A stretch of 64,000 nucleotides of DNA from MGML01 sp034416335 (GTDB lineage: Bacteria > Chloroflexota > Dehalococcoidia > Dehalococcoidales > UBA2162): contig DAOULV010000019.1 of NCBI GenBank assembly GCA_034416335.1, positions 112,796 to 176,795 of the forward strand. Direction: 5' to 3'. Made by a program: the position numbers and the translations under genes. The notes beneath the pieces are model-generated. The model was not told where the DNA came from. It searched no databases and saw only the letters and a program-made list of their open reading frames with translations. Shown piece after piece: positions 55,634 through 63,978 of the stretch. Position 1 is the first letter of the stretch. Each line of letters begins with the position of its first letter.

Positions 55634-57121
55634 TTGGACGGTAGTTATCTGACCTGGATTATAGCTCTGCCGCTAGCAGGGTCCATACTTATTGCCCTTT
55701 TCGGCGGCGGCCGGGAAAAACTGGTCAAATACCTGGCACTGGTATTTACCGCCGTACCGCTTGTCCTGGCGATAATAGCTTTCAGCCTTTTCGACAGGTC
55801 GGCCGGTGCCGCGGCGTTCCAGTTCCAGGACATGGTTTCCTGGATACCGGCGATAAACGCCAACTACCACCTCGGAGTCGACGGCTTGAGTATGCCGCTG
55901 GTGCTCCTTACCTCCTTCCTTGGCCTGATGGTCGTCCTTATTTCATGGAAGGAACATACCAGAGTCCGTGAATACTTCACCTGGCTCCTGCTGCTGGAAA
56001 CCAGCATCCTGGGAGTGTTCTGCGCACTCGACATGCTGCTGTTCTTCGTCTTCTGGGAGATAGAAATTATCCCGATGTACTTCCTCATCTCCGTCTGGGG
56101 TTCGGGAAGGAAAGAATATTCATCCATCAAGTACGTAATTTATACGCTGTTCGGCAGCGCCCTTATGCTGGCCGGTATCCTCAGTTTATACTTCACCACC
56201 GGCAGCCTGAATATGATAGAGATTGCCGAAGGCGGACTCGGTATGGTCCAGTCCCTGATGCCGCCGGCGGCTATATTCCTGCTGCTGATAATCGGCTTCT
56301 CGGTCAAACTACCTACCGTACCGGTACATACCTGGCTGCCCGACGCTCATACCGACGCTCCTACTGCCGGAAGCGTGATGCTGGCCGGTGCCTTAATCAA
56401 GATGGGCGGCTATGGAATAATCAGGGTTGTCAGTTTCTTCCCCGATGTCGCTCGTGAATACGCGCCGGTGTTCCTGGTCCTGGCGGTAATAAGCATACTG
56501 TACGGCGCCGCAATTACCCTGAGACAGACCGATATCAAGCGGCTTATCGCTTACAGCTCCGTAAGCCATATGGGACTGGTAATGCTCGGGGTTTTCGCTC
56601 TCGGCGAGGTCAGTATGACCGGTGCCGCGCTGCAGATGGTCAGTCACGGCCTGCTGACGGGTCTCCTGTTCGCCATGGCGGGTCTTACCATACACAACAC
56701 CGGGGAAAGGGACCTCCGTAAACTCGGTGGACTGGCAAGACAGGTCCCTGTTATCAGTGTAATTTTCTCGGTAGCCGGTCTCGGCTCGCTCGGGCTGCCG
56801 CTGACCAGCGGATTTGCCGCTGAATTTATTACCTTCGCCGGCAGTTTCTCCAGCGGCGTAATCAACGGCGTCCAGGTCTACACCATACTCTCGGTAATCG
56901 GCGTCGTTCTCGCCGCCGGCTATATACTCTGGATGATACAGCGGACATTCTACGGACCTCCGCAGGAGAAATTCGACAGCGTTAAAGACGCCGACGGACT
57001 CGAGAAGGTCTATATGTTCGCCTTTGTTGCTCTGATAATGCTTGTCGGTATCTACCCGGCAATTATGACCGATATGATGAAGATAGGAATTTCGCCGATA
57101 ACGGCGTTAATAGGCGGATAA
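55634..57121 (+). CDS. nuoM: NADH-quinone oxidoreductase subunit M
   Basis: 495 residues, antiporter-like. FFVFWEIEIIPMYFLI, WLPDAHTDAPTAGSVMLAGALIK, TDIKRLIAYSSVSHMG. TTG start at 55634 after GGAGAGG. Confidence 0.95.
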   Translation: MDGSYLTWIIALPLAGSILIALFGGGREKLVKYLALVFTAVPLVLAIIAFSLFDRSAGAAAFQFQDMVSWIPAINANYHLGVDGLSMPLVLLTSFLGLMVVLISWKEHTRVREYFTWLLLLETSILGVFCALDMLLFFVFWEIEIIPMYFLISVWGSGRKEYSSIKYVIYTLFGSALMLAGILSLYFTTGSLNMIEIAEGGLGMVQSLMPPAAIFLLLIIGFSVKLPTVPVHTWLPDAHTDAPTAGSVMLAGALIKMGGYGIIRVVSFFPDVAREYAPVFLVLAVISILYGAAITLRQTDIKRLIAYSSVSHMGLVMLGVFALGEVSMTGAALQMVSHGLLTGLLFAMAGLTIHNTGERDLRKLGGLARQVPVISVIFSVAGLGSLGLPLTSGFAAEFITFAGSFSSGVINGVQVYTILSVIGVVLAAGYILWMIQRTFYGPPQEKFDSVKDADGLEKVYMFAFVALIMLVGIYPAIMTDMMKIGISPITALIGG

Positions 57122-57136
57122 AGCGAGGGATTTAAT

Positions 57137-58597
57137 TTGAATCTTGGACTGTTAATACCGGAAATAAGCCTGGCCGCCACTGCCCTGGTGGTAGTCATGG
57201 TCGACCTCTTTACCGAGCGTAAAGGAGTACTGGCGGTATTAAGTATTATCGGCCTTATCGTTGCCGCTGCCTTCGCTATATCCATGAGGGGTACCTTCGA
57301 AGGAATATTCGGCGGTATGCTGGCGGTCGACGGCTTCGCCATCTTCTTCAAGCTGCTTTTCCTCGGCATCGCCGCACTCGTTATCCTCGCTTCGACCGAT
57401 TACGCGGCCAAGCTGAGTAAATTCCGCGGCGAATACTACGCCCTCATCCTGCTGTCTACTCTCGGACTGATACTGATGGCAGCCGCCAAGGAACTGATCT
57501 CACTATACGTCTCCCTGGAACTCGCCAGTATCTCACTCTACGTCCTGTCGGGTTTCCTCAAGGATGAAAAATCCACCGAGTCTTCACTGAAATATATGCT
57601 TCTCGGAGCTATATCTTCGGCAGTGCTGCTTTACGGAATGGCGCTGGTATTCGGTATGACCGGTGAAACCCAGCTCGATAAAATTGCCGCCGCGGTTCAG
57701 GGCATCAACCCTGACGCAGTATCGGCAAGTCCGGCGCTTATCGTCGGTATTGTACTGATGATAGCCGGATTCGGCTTCAAGATTGCCGCCGTGCCATTCC
57801 AGATGTGGGTGCCGGATGTCTACGAAGGCGCACCGACGCCGGTGACGGCTTTCCTGTCCGTCGGCAGCAAGGCAGCTGGTTTCGCTATCATCCTGCGTAT
57901 TTTCTACTCGGCTTTCGGTATGCCCGACTGGCTCAGCACGAACTGGGGCCTGGTTTTCGCCTGGCTGGCCGTTATCAGCATGTTCGTCGGCAACCTGACC
58001 GCCCTGTCCCAGACGAATATCAAGCGTATGCTCGGTTATTCGAGTATCGCCCAGGCCGGTTATCTGATGGTCGGTCTTGCCACGATGGGGGCTTCCGTCG
58101 CCCTCGACCGGGCCGGACAGAGCGGTGTGATGTTCTTCCTTGCCGCTTATTCGCTTACCAATCTTGGCGTGTTTGCCGCGGTAATAGCCATTACGAACAA
58201 GGTGGAAAGCGACCTTATCCAGGACTTCTCCGGTATGATAAAACGCGCTCCCCTGCTGACGCTGGCGATGACACTGTGCCTGTTCTCGCTTATCGGCATG
58301 CCGCCGGCGGTAGGGTTTATGGCCAAGTTCTATATCTTCCGCGGCGCCGTCGAAAACGGACTGCTGTGGCTCGTCATAGTCGCCGTCCTCAACAGCGTTA
58401 TCTCCGCTTTCTACTATCTGCGGGTAGTCAAGGTAATTTGGGTCGGCGAACCGGCTTCCGATGATAAAGTACCTTCATCCGTCGCTCTCCGGCTGACTCT
58501 TGCTATCTGCTGTCTCGGCGTCCTGGTACTCGGCATCGTCCCCGGCTGGGTGATGAACATTGCCGAATCCGCCGCCAAGATGTTTATTTCAGGATAG
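57137..58597 (+). CDS. nuoN: NADH-quinone oxidoreductase subunit N
   Basis: 486 residues, last nuo gene. YVSLELASISLYVLSGF, MWVPDVYEGAPTPVTAFLS, TNIKRMLGYSSIAQAGY. TTG start at 57137. No NuoE, F or G follows; the next gene is on the other strand, ending 18 bases further on. Confidence 0.95.
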   Translation: MNLGLLIPEISLAATALVVVMVDLFTERKGVLAVLSIIGLIVAAAFAISMRGTFEGIFGGMLAVDGFAIFFKLLFLGIAALVILASTDYAAKLSKFRGEYYALILLSTLGLILMAAAKELISLYVSLELASISLYVLSGFLKDEKSTESSLKYMLLGAISSAVLLYGMALVFGMTGETQLDKIAAAVQGINPDAVSASPALIVGIVLMIAGFGFKIAAVPFQMWVPDVYEGAPTPVTAFLSVGSKAAGFAIILRIFYSAFGMPDWLSTNWGLVFAWLAVISMFVGNLTALSQTNIKRMLGYSSIAQAGYLMVGLATMGASVALDRAGQSGVMFFLAAYSLTNLGVFAAVIAITNKVESDLIQDFSGMIKRAPLLTLAMTLCLFSLIGMPPAVGFMAKFYIFRGAVENGLLWLVIVAVLNSVISAFYYLRVVKVIWVGEPASDDKVPSSVALRLTLAICCLGVLVLGIVPGWVMNIAESAAKMFISG

Positions 58598-58615
58598 GAA
58601 ATCCAGCTAACCAGT

Positions 58616-59290
58616 TCAATTACCACTATTATTGCTCTTTGTTTTTCTCTTACCCTCATTTGTTACCGAATCACGAACATAGCGAAAAATATGAGCCAAT
58701 ACTTTCGGTGTTCCTATAGGGTACAACCGCAAATGCCGGTCAAGATGTTCTCCCCCTATAAGTAGCGCTCCGTCATTAATCAATTCCTCTATCGTTGGTT
58801 TGTAGTCCAGACTTTGGATTACTTGTTCAGTAGTCAATTCAATAACTCCCTGCAATTCATCCTGTGGCAAATATCCGGGTATTCCATATAGGCGGGCTTT
58901 GTATATTACGATATGGTAATACTCTCCAGCTTGCGGCACGTTAGGTGGATGAATATGCTTATAAAGAGCGTATGGTCGAGGTTTTTCACTTAGTTCTACC
59001 TGTTTGACGGTGAAATCCGGCGAAACATACCAGGTAACTGAAGAAGGCATAATATCAATATCCTTTCCAATCTCTTCTTTAGCTTCGCGATACGCGCATG
59101 TTAGCAAGTCTTCGTCTTCTTCCCTGTGACCGCCGATACCTCCATAAAAAAGTTCGCCGGACAGGCAGAATTTTTGATGGCGAGTACCAGCAAGAAAAAA
59201 GAGGAAAAGACCATCATCATTCTGTAAGACAAGCCCAACTCCAGATTCTGTACTTCCACATATAAAGTCTGCAATAGATGTAATCATCAA
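58616..59290 (-). CDS. Nudix hydrolase, unknown substrate
   Basis: 224 residues. Nudix box GGIGGHREEDEDLL followed by REAKEEIGKD is intact (G, E, REAKEEIG). Central region contains YHIVIYKARLYGIPGYLPQDELQGVIEL. Substrate unknown; not obviously a methionine or SAM enzyme. It lies 100 bases downstream of a SAM-I riboswitch and terminator on the same strand, which is unexpected. Starts at 59290 or the next Met (59287); GGAAGAG precedes. Confidence 0.85.
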   Translation of the reverse strand: MMITSIADFICGSTESGVGLVLQNDDGLFLFFLAGTRHQKFCLSGELFYGGIGGHREEDEDLLTCAYREAKEEIGKDIDIMPSSVTWYVSPDFTVKQVELSEKPRPYALYKHIHPPNVPQAGEYYHIVIYKARLYGIPGYLPQDELQGVIELTTEQVIQSLDYKPTIEELINDGALLIGGEHLDRHLRLYPIGTPKVLAHIFRYVRDSVTNEGKRKTKSNNSGN

Positions 59291-59386
59291 TCTCTTCCTT
59301 TCGTTTTTTATGACACTGTCGAAATAAAGGAAAGCCCCTTCCCTTCATGTTAATAACTATCAAGAAAGTGGCTTTTGACAGGTAAA

Positions 59387-59411
59387 GAAAAAACCTCCAG
59401 CCGGAGGTTTT
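59387..59411 (-). terminator. Terminator after the SAM riboswitch
   Basis: On the minus strand AAAACCTCC, GGCT loop, GGAGGTTTTTTC. It follows the aptamer by ~30 bases and precedes the Nudix gene by about 100. Confidence 0.9.
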
Positions 59412-59439
59412 CCGTCTTTCCTTTTCACACTATCGGTGT

Positions 59440-59545
59440 GACCTATCGATTCCCTGTCGGGTTGGCTTTGGCACCTCTAAGAAAGACTCAAAGGTTGCCG
59501 TGCGGGTCATCAGGCCAAGTCCCTAGCCGCATCTCTCGATAGATT
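59440..59545 (-). promoter_or_regulatory. SAM-I (S-box) riboswitch
   Basis: Minus strand. P1 CTATCGA pairs with TCGATAG across the whole element; conserved core GAGAG, AGGGAC, TTGGCCTGATGA, CGGCAACC, then AGAGGTGCCAA. P2 GCGG/CCGC and P3 GGCA...TGCC are visible. The order matches the SAM-I consensus. A terminator follows, so SAM binding would end transcription. The controlled gene appears to be the Nudix gene. Confidence 0.88.
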
Positions 59546-59666
59546 ATTTATATAAGATTATTAAACTACTACTTCACCCGACAAATTAATATACTAAATG
59601 ACAACATAATGTCAAGACAGAAAACCATCTCTTACTATTCGGTCTTAGTTGGTGGCATACCTTTCT

Positions 59667-59737
59667 AATAGGAGTATCCTATTGCTATCAAATTGTTCAC
59701 GGGTGTATCCTTTTAGCACTAAAGGCTAGGAGGATAC
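59667..59737 (+). promoter_or_regulatory. Two hairpins in the leader of the small membrane-protein gene
   Basis: AATAGGA-GTA-TCCTATT (59667-59683), then GTATCC (59705-59710) pairing with GGATAC (59732-59737) around CCTTT/AAAGG. The second includes the AGGAGG ribosome-binding site (59728-59733), so it may hide it. Confidence 0.5.
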
Positions 59738-59741
59738 TTCG

Positions 59742-60110
59742 ATGGGTTATAGCTTATATCAAAAAGGTGAATTTCACCGTATCAAAGAATTATTTAACCA
59801 TACGTTACTTAATCTTACGCTCTGGATGGCTATCGCTTCATTCTCATTTCAAATTATCACGGATGTTGACATTGACCCCATACACGAGTGGATATTGAGC
59901 GTATTTGGTATGAATATCACAGACAATATATTAATTGGGATAGAGGTAGGAATATTTACGATAGCAGGCGTAGCTTTTATTGTATCCATCTTAGTAACTT
60001 TATTTTTAGCAATTACGTGGGTATCTATAAATTTCATAAGATTATTTACTGGTAAAAATAAAGAAGATAAAGGAAGTAATTATCAAGACAGATTTGATTC
60101 AGTATTATGA
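59742..60110 (+). CDS. Small two-helix membrane protein, AT-rich, unknown
   Basis: 122 residues. Two hydrophobic segments (LTLWMAIASFSFQIIT and the longer stretch VGIFTIAGVAFIVSILVTLFLAITWV), basic/acidic C-terminal tail. AT-rich relative to neighbours. AGGAGG eight bases before ATG, in a hairpin. No family recognised. Followed by a likely terminator. Confidence 0.65.
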   Translation: MGYSLYQKGEFHRIKELFNHTLLNLTLWMAIASFSFQIITDVDIDPIHEWILSVFGMNITDNILIGIEVGIFTIAGVAFIVSILVTLFLAITWVSINFIRLFTGKNKEDKGSNYQDRFDSVL

Positions 60111-60159
60111 GTATTATGTATACCTCGGAGAAATGATGTATCAACAACTAAGAACGAAT

Positions 60160-60186
60160 AAAACCAACCATCTGGTTTTGTTTACA
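60160..60186 (+). terminator. Possible terminator after the small membrane-protein gene
   Basis: AAAACCA, loop, TGGTTTT, then GTTTACATTTT; a 7-bp stem with an imperfect T-tract. Confidence 0.5.
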
Positions 60187-60243
60187 TTTTGTTATTGCTA
60201 GACACAGTAAGGGTGGGTGAAGTGAAACGCAATCCTCCCCTAT

Positions 60244-61320
60244 TCACTGCTTCTCCGCCAGCAGCCTGTAAAGGTCCGTCCTCTCCTCCGGCGGGGCTGT
60301 TTCCACCTCTATCTTCACCAGCTGCATTGCTTCTGCCGGGCAGTTCGCCACGCAGTTCCCGCAGCCGATGCAGCGGTCGAGGTTAATCGTTGAATACCCG
60401 TTCTCTTCATCGATTACAGCCGCGTTGACCTGGCACTTATCAGCGCATATCCCGCAGGCAGTACACATCTCCGTATTTACTTCGGCATAAAAGTTATGCG
60501 CCCAGTTTTCCGCGGGCTTAGGGAGTGATTTGTGAATTTTCAGGACTCCGCAGCAGCAGCCGCAGCATGAACAGATAAAGTCGAGTTTCTGATAATTAGT
60601 CGGCTGCAGGACAAGTCCGTCTTCCTGGTTCTGCCGCATTATCTCCAGGGCCTCTTCACGGGATATTTCTCTCGACCCCAGTTTTATGAAATGCGTTGCC
60701 CAGTCACCGAAAGTCATGCACGTGTCAGCCCGCGACGTCACCTTGCAGGGCTCATCCCGCGATTTCGCGCCCTCCCGGCACATGCACGGAGCTATCGCTA
60801 TCGGTCCGTCCGTGGTATTGATGATTTCCCTGGCCTGGTCATATGTGGTCACGCTGTGCTCCGCACTGATACTTTTTTCCACCGGGATCGTCCGCATCTG
60901 CGATACCCTGGTGGTCGCATACGCCTGTCCGTATCCCTCTGCCAGATATTCGTTAAAATCAACCCAGAATTGAGGTGTGGACCTGCTGCCGTGCCATTCG
61001 ACCACACCTATCAACAGGGGCATCAAATAATATTTACTGGTTTCCCCGCCCTCGACAACTCCGATTGCGCCGTTGATTACCATTCGCCTGAGTGACCTTT
61101 TTAGCTTTTGAATTGAAATGGTATCGTCCCGGACGCTTTCAAGGATATCCTCTGCCGTTCGCGGCTCGAAACTCAGGTGAAGAGCCAGGCTTGCCTGTTC
61201 CGGGGTAAACAGCTCTTTAAGAAGACGGATTTCTACTCCGGATTTCGTGGCCGGAAAACCGACTGCCTGTTTATCGAGGTGTTCCTGGAGTTCCTTGTAA
61301 ACACTTTCCGTATTTTCCAA
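60244..61320 (-). CDS. Ferredoxin-type Fe-S protein with N-terminal winged-helix region
   Basis: 358 residues. Residues ~25-105 resemble a winged helix (LKRSLRRMVINGAIGVVEG). A Cys-rich middle follows: CMCREGAKSRDEPC, ...TC, then FICSCCGCCCGVL. The C-terminus has two 4Fe-4S motifs, CTACGICADKCQVNA and CIGCGNCVANCPAEA. Such proteins are frequent in anaerobes, role unknown; electron transfer is likely, DNA binding possible. Confidence 0.85.
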   Translation of the reverse strand: MENTESVYKELQEHLDKQAVGFPATKSGVEIRLLKELFTPEQASLALHLSFEPRTAEDILESVRDDTISIQKLKRSLRRMVINGAIGVVEGGETSKYYLMPLLIGVVEWHGSRSTPQFWVDFNEYLAEGYGQAYATTRVSQMRTIPVEKSISAEHSVTTYDQAREIINTTDGPIAIAPCMCREGAKSRDEPCKVTSRADTCMTFGDWATHFIKLGSREISREEALEIMRQNQEDGLVLQPTNYQKLDFICSCCGCCCGVLKIHKSLPKPAENWAHNFYAEVNTEMCTACGICADKCQVNAAVIDEENGYSTINLDRCIGCGNCVANCPAEAMQLVKIEVETAPPEERTDLYRLLAEKQ

Positions 61321-61437
61321 TTATTAAATCCTCCCTGTACAAACCGGATAATAAACACGCTAAAGATAAGTATCAACGCGTGCATCATCTTATAATTAAG
61401 TATTATCGATGTCAATGTATTCCGGCAGACCGGTTTT

Positions 61438-62334
61438 CTAATCTTTCAACGCCGCATCTAAGAAATCTATTAACTTTGTAATATATTCGTCCGGGTGCGT
61501 AATGTAGGCCCTTGTGTGGTTGGTATCCGGCACTATCCATAACCTGTCCCGAGGATTATCCGAAGCCCGGTAAAGTCTTTCCGCGTGTTCGACCGGTATG
61601 GTGTCGTCATCTTCCCCGTGAATGAAGAATATCGGCCTCGGCGTAATCTTCGGCACGCTGTCGATCGGCCTGATGGCGCTGAAATCGACCCCGAACATAA
61701 TCTTTATCATAAACAGCATCGGCTTCAGCAATATACGGGGCGCCCTGGTACGTTTTGAAAATTCAGGCCCCATTATATCGTTCAGGTCCGCGAAACTGCT
61801 GTCCGCAACCACGGCATCTATATCTTCGGTCTCCGCCGCGGCCATTAGTGACGAGACGGCTCCCAGCGAAAACCCCAGGACTCCGATTTTCTCGAAGCCC
61901 TGCTCCTTTATATATTTCACCGCTCCGATTACATCTTCTTTTTCATAATAGCCGCCTGAAACCATATCCCCGCCGGACTCTCCGCTGCCGCGAAGATCGA
62001 ACATCAGCACGTTGTACCCGTAGTTTACCAGTGCGGAAGCTATGTCCAGTGTTCCTATTGTCGGATCGTCTCTGTTGGCCCCGTTACCGTGCACCATAAT
62101 AATGACGGTATCGCTGATGTTACCCGTAAGGAACCAGCCCTTCAGGATAAGTTCCTTATCAATACTCGGGAATGAGACATCCTTATATTCCAGACCGATA
62201 TCTCCCGGGTTCCTGTTCAGGGGCAGCCTGTCCTGCCGGGTCATCGAGTAGCCCATATATCCGGACACGCCGACAAACGCTGCAATAATCACCAGGACGA
62301 TGATAAGTCCGATTTTAAGCCATTTTTTCATCAT
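61438..62334 (-). CDS. Membrane-anchored alpha/beta hydrolase
   Basis: 298 residues. N-terminal hydrophobic segment (residues ~6-30, signal anchor), then an alpha/beta hydrolase: MVHGNGANRDD, nucleophile GFSLGAV, Asp in VVADSSF/ HGEDDDTIPVEHAE, and His in DTNHTRAY. Serine hydrolase facing the outside; substrate unknown. Confidence 0.9.
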   Translation of the reverse strand: MMKKWLKIGLIIVLVIIAAFVGVSGYMGYSMTRQDRLPLNRNPGDIGLEYKDVSFPSIDKELILKGWFLTGNISDTVIIMVHGNGANRDDPTIGTLDIASALVNYGYNVLMFDLRGSGESGGDMVSGGYYEKEDVIGAVKYIKEQGFEKIGVLGFSLGAVSSLMAAAETEDIDAVVADSSFADLNDIMGPEFSKRTRAPRILLKPMLFMIKIMFGVDFSAIRPIDSVPKITPRPIFFIHGEDDDTIPVEHAERLYRASDNPRDRLWIVPDTNHTRAYITHPDEYITKLIDFLDAALKD

Positions 62335-62401
62335 CGATAATCCTCAGTGATATTGGCTACAGCAGGATGAAGTATCCCGGTCCGTACTGATACAGGAGCA
62401 A

Positions 62402-62851
62402 TTACGGACTCCCCGTTCCGGTAGTAGTCTGATAAACCGGTGAAAACATTATGTGCCCGAACATAATCGGTTTATCCACTCTCTTAAAATCAAGGGGGCA
62501 GTGAGCCAGGTTCGCCGGTACGTACACCCAGGTCGTGCTTGTGATTGTAAATGATTCTGCGTCGTCACCCTCACCCATCACCAGTTCGACTTCAGCCCCG
62601 AACTCTTTGAAATTCATCGGGTCGCCGCCGATGAAATACAGGAATTCTGCAAAAGGGTGTTTATGTGAATTGGGGATCATTTTGTACGGATAGTAAATCG
62701 GACGGAGCACCTGTGTCAGGGGTTCGTCCCATTCTTCAACCGGCTTCTCCTGGCCGATTCCTATATATGCCGGCGCATCGGCGGGAGTACCCGGATGATT
62801 TATTCCCCACGGTTCTTTCAGGAAATATTTCCCGTATTTCGTATCGGTCAT
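62402..62851 (-). CDS. Single-domain cupin-like protein, relative of the 30806 protein
   Basis: 149 residues. NSHKHPFAEFLYFIGGDP, FGAEVELVMGEGDD, VPANLAHCPLDFKRVDKPI. The motif order matches each half of the tandem protein at 30806-31717, with HxH, Glu and a late His. Function unknown. Preceded by GGGAGAAGAG. Confidence 0.78.
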   Translation of the reverse strand: MTDTKYGKYFLKEPWGINHPGTPADAPAYIGIGQEKPVEEWDEPLTQVLRPIYYPYKMIPNSHKHPFAEFLYFIGGDPMNFKEFGAEVELVMGEGDDAESFTITSTTWVYVPANLAHCPLDFKRVDKPIMFGHIMFSPVYQTTTGTGSP

Positions 62852-62964
62852 CTCTCTTCTCCCTCATCTTGATGTACCTGATTATATGCGTATCGGCAAT
62901 ACCGTATCAATAAAAACGCAAGAATACGACCTGAATATGATACAATCGCCGTAGGAGTGTATGA

Positions 62965-63714
62965 ATGGGTAAGATAGTCGCCCTCGGTGGCGGCGAGATG
63001 GGCAGACCCGGTTTTCCCGTTGAGACCACCGCGATAGACGAAGAAATAGTCAGGCTGAGCGGTAAAAACAGGCCGAGACTACTGTTTATACCTACCGCCA
63101 CGGACGATTCTGAAACATATATAGAGACCGTTCACAAGCATTTCGGCGAAAGACTCGGATGCAGAATAGATGCGTTATGCCTGATACGCGAAAAGCCAAG
63201 ATACTGGGAAATTCAAAGTAAAGTATCCAGAGCCGATATCATCTATGTCGGCGGCGGCAACACACTGAAGATGCTGAAAATATGGCGGAAAGTCGGCCTG
63301 GATGAATTGCTTATCGAAGCCTACAAAAAGGGGACGGTTCTCTCGGGAATAAGCGCTGGAGCTATCTGCTGGTTCAGGTACGGCAGTTCCGATTCGAGAA
63401 AGTTTGCCAATCCCGATGCCGGATTAATCAAAATAAGAGGTCTTAACCTGGTCGATGGTCTGTTTTGTCCTCATTACGATGTCGAAGCCGACAGGAGACC
63501 TCATCTGAAGGAACTGATGAGAAAAAATCCGGGAGTCGCCTTAGCTGTCGATAACTGCTGCGCGGTTGAGATAATCGATGACAGCTACAGGATAATAACC
63601 TCACGAGACGGAGCGAATGCCTACAGGGTGTACTGGAAACGCGGAGTATTCTACGAAGAGTCTATCGAACGAAAAGAAGAATTCTCCCCGATTTCATCCC
63701 TGCTCGGCAAGTAA
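62965..63714 (+). CDS. Peptidase E-like (S51) protein
   Basis: 249 residues. Catalytic Ser in LSGISAGAICWF, His in GLFCPHYDVE, and KIVALGGGEMG at the N-terminus. S51 peptidases split Asp-X dipeptides; some relatives are cyanophycinases or uncharacterised. GTAGGAG precedes ATG 62965. Confidence 0.9.
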   Translation: MGKIVALGGGEMGRPGFPVETTAIDEEIVRLSGKNRPRLLFIPTATDDSETYIETVHKHFGERLGCRIDALCLIREKPRYWEIQSKVSRADIIYVGGGNTLKMLKIWRKVGLDELLIEAYKKGTVLSGISAGAICWFRYGSSDSRKFANPDAGLIKIRGLNLVDGLFCPHYDVEADRRPHLKELMRKNPGVALAVDNCCAVEIIDDSYRIITSRDGANAYRVYWKRGVFYEESIERKEEFSPISSLLGK

Positions 63715-63759
63715 TATACTCACGTCAATCCGGGATTACGTCAGTACTGTTCGGTTCAG

Positions 63760-63978
63760 GTTGTGATTTTCGGTTCACCCCCTTTATCCCCCTCAAACAG
63801 TGGCCGTATTCAGCAGGAGTATTTCGATTGTTTGAGGGGGAAAGAGTTTGAGAGAGGGGTTTCACCCCTCTCTCTTATTTACTCCCCCTTTCTGGCCAGG
63901 AAAGTCTTCGGGGCAGCTTGGATGGTACTGGCCGGAAAGGGGGCTGGGGGTAAGGTGTATAGAAACAACCAGATGCAA
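63760..63978. repeat. Three-hairpin intergenic repeat, copy 2
   Basis: Matches 15857-16076 along its length, with the same three stems: CCCCCTCAAACA/TGTTTGAGGGGG, GAGAGAGGGG/CCCCTCTCTC, and a long CCCCCTTTCTGGCCAG/CTGGCCGGAAAGGGGG. Upstream TTCGGTTCAGGTTGTGATTTT also appears as TTCGGTTCTGGTTGTGATTTTT near 4299. Non-coding. Confidence 0.85.

Noticed and set aside
59387..59545. A tRNA or T-box in the 59.4-59.5 kb region
   Set aside because: Conserved sequence order matches SAM-I and no cloverleaf or anticodon arm could be found.
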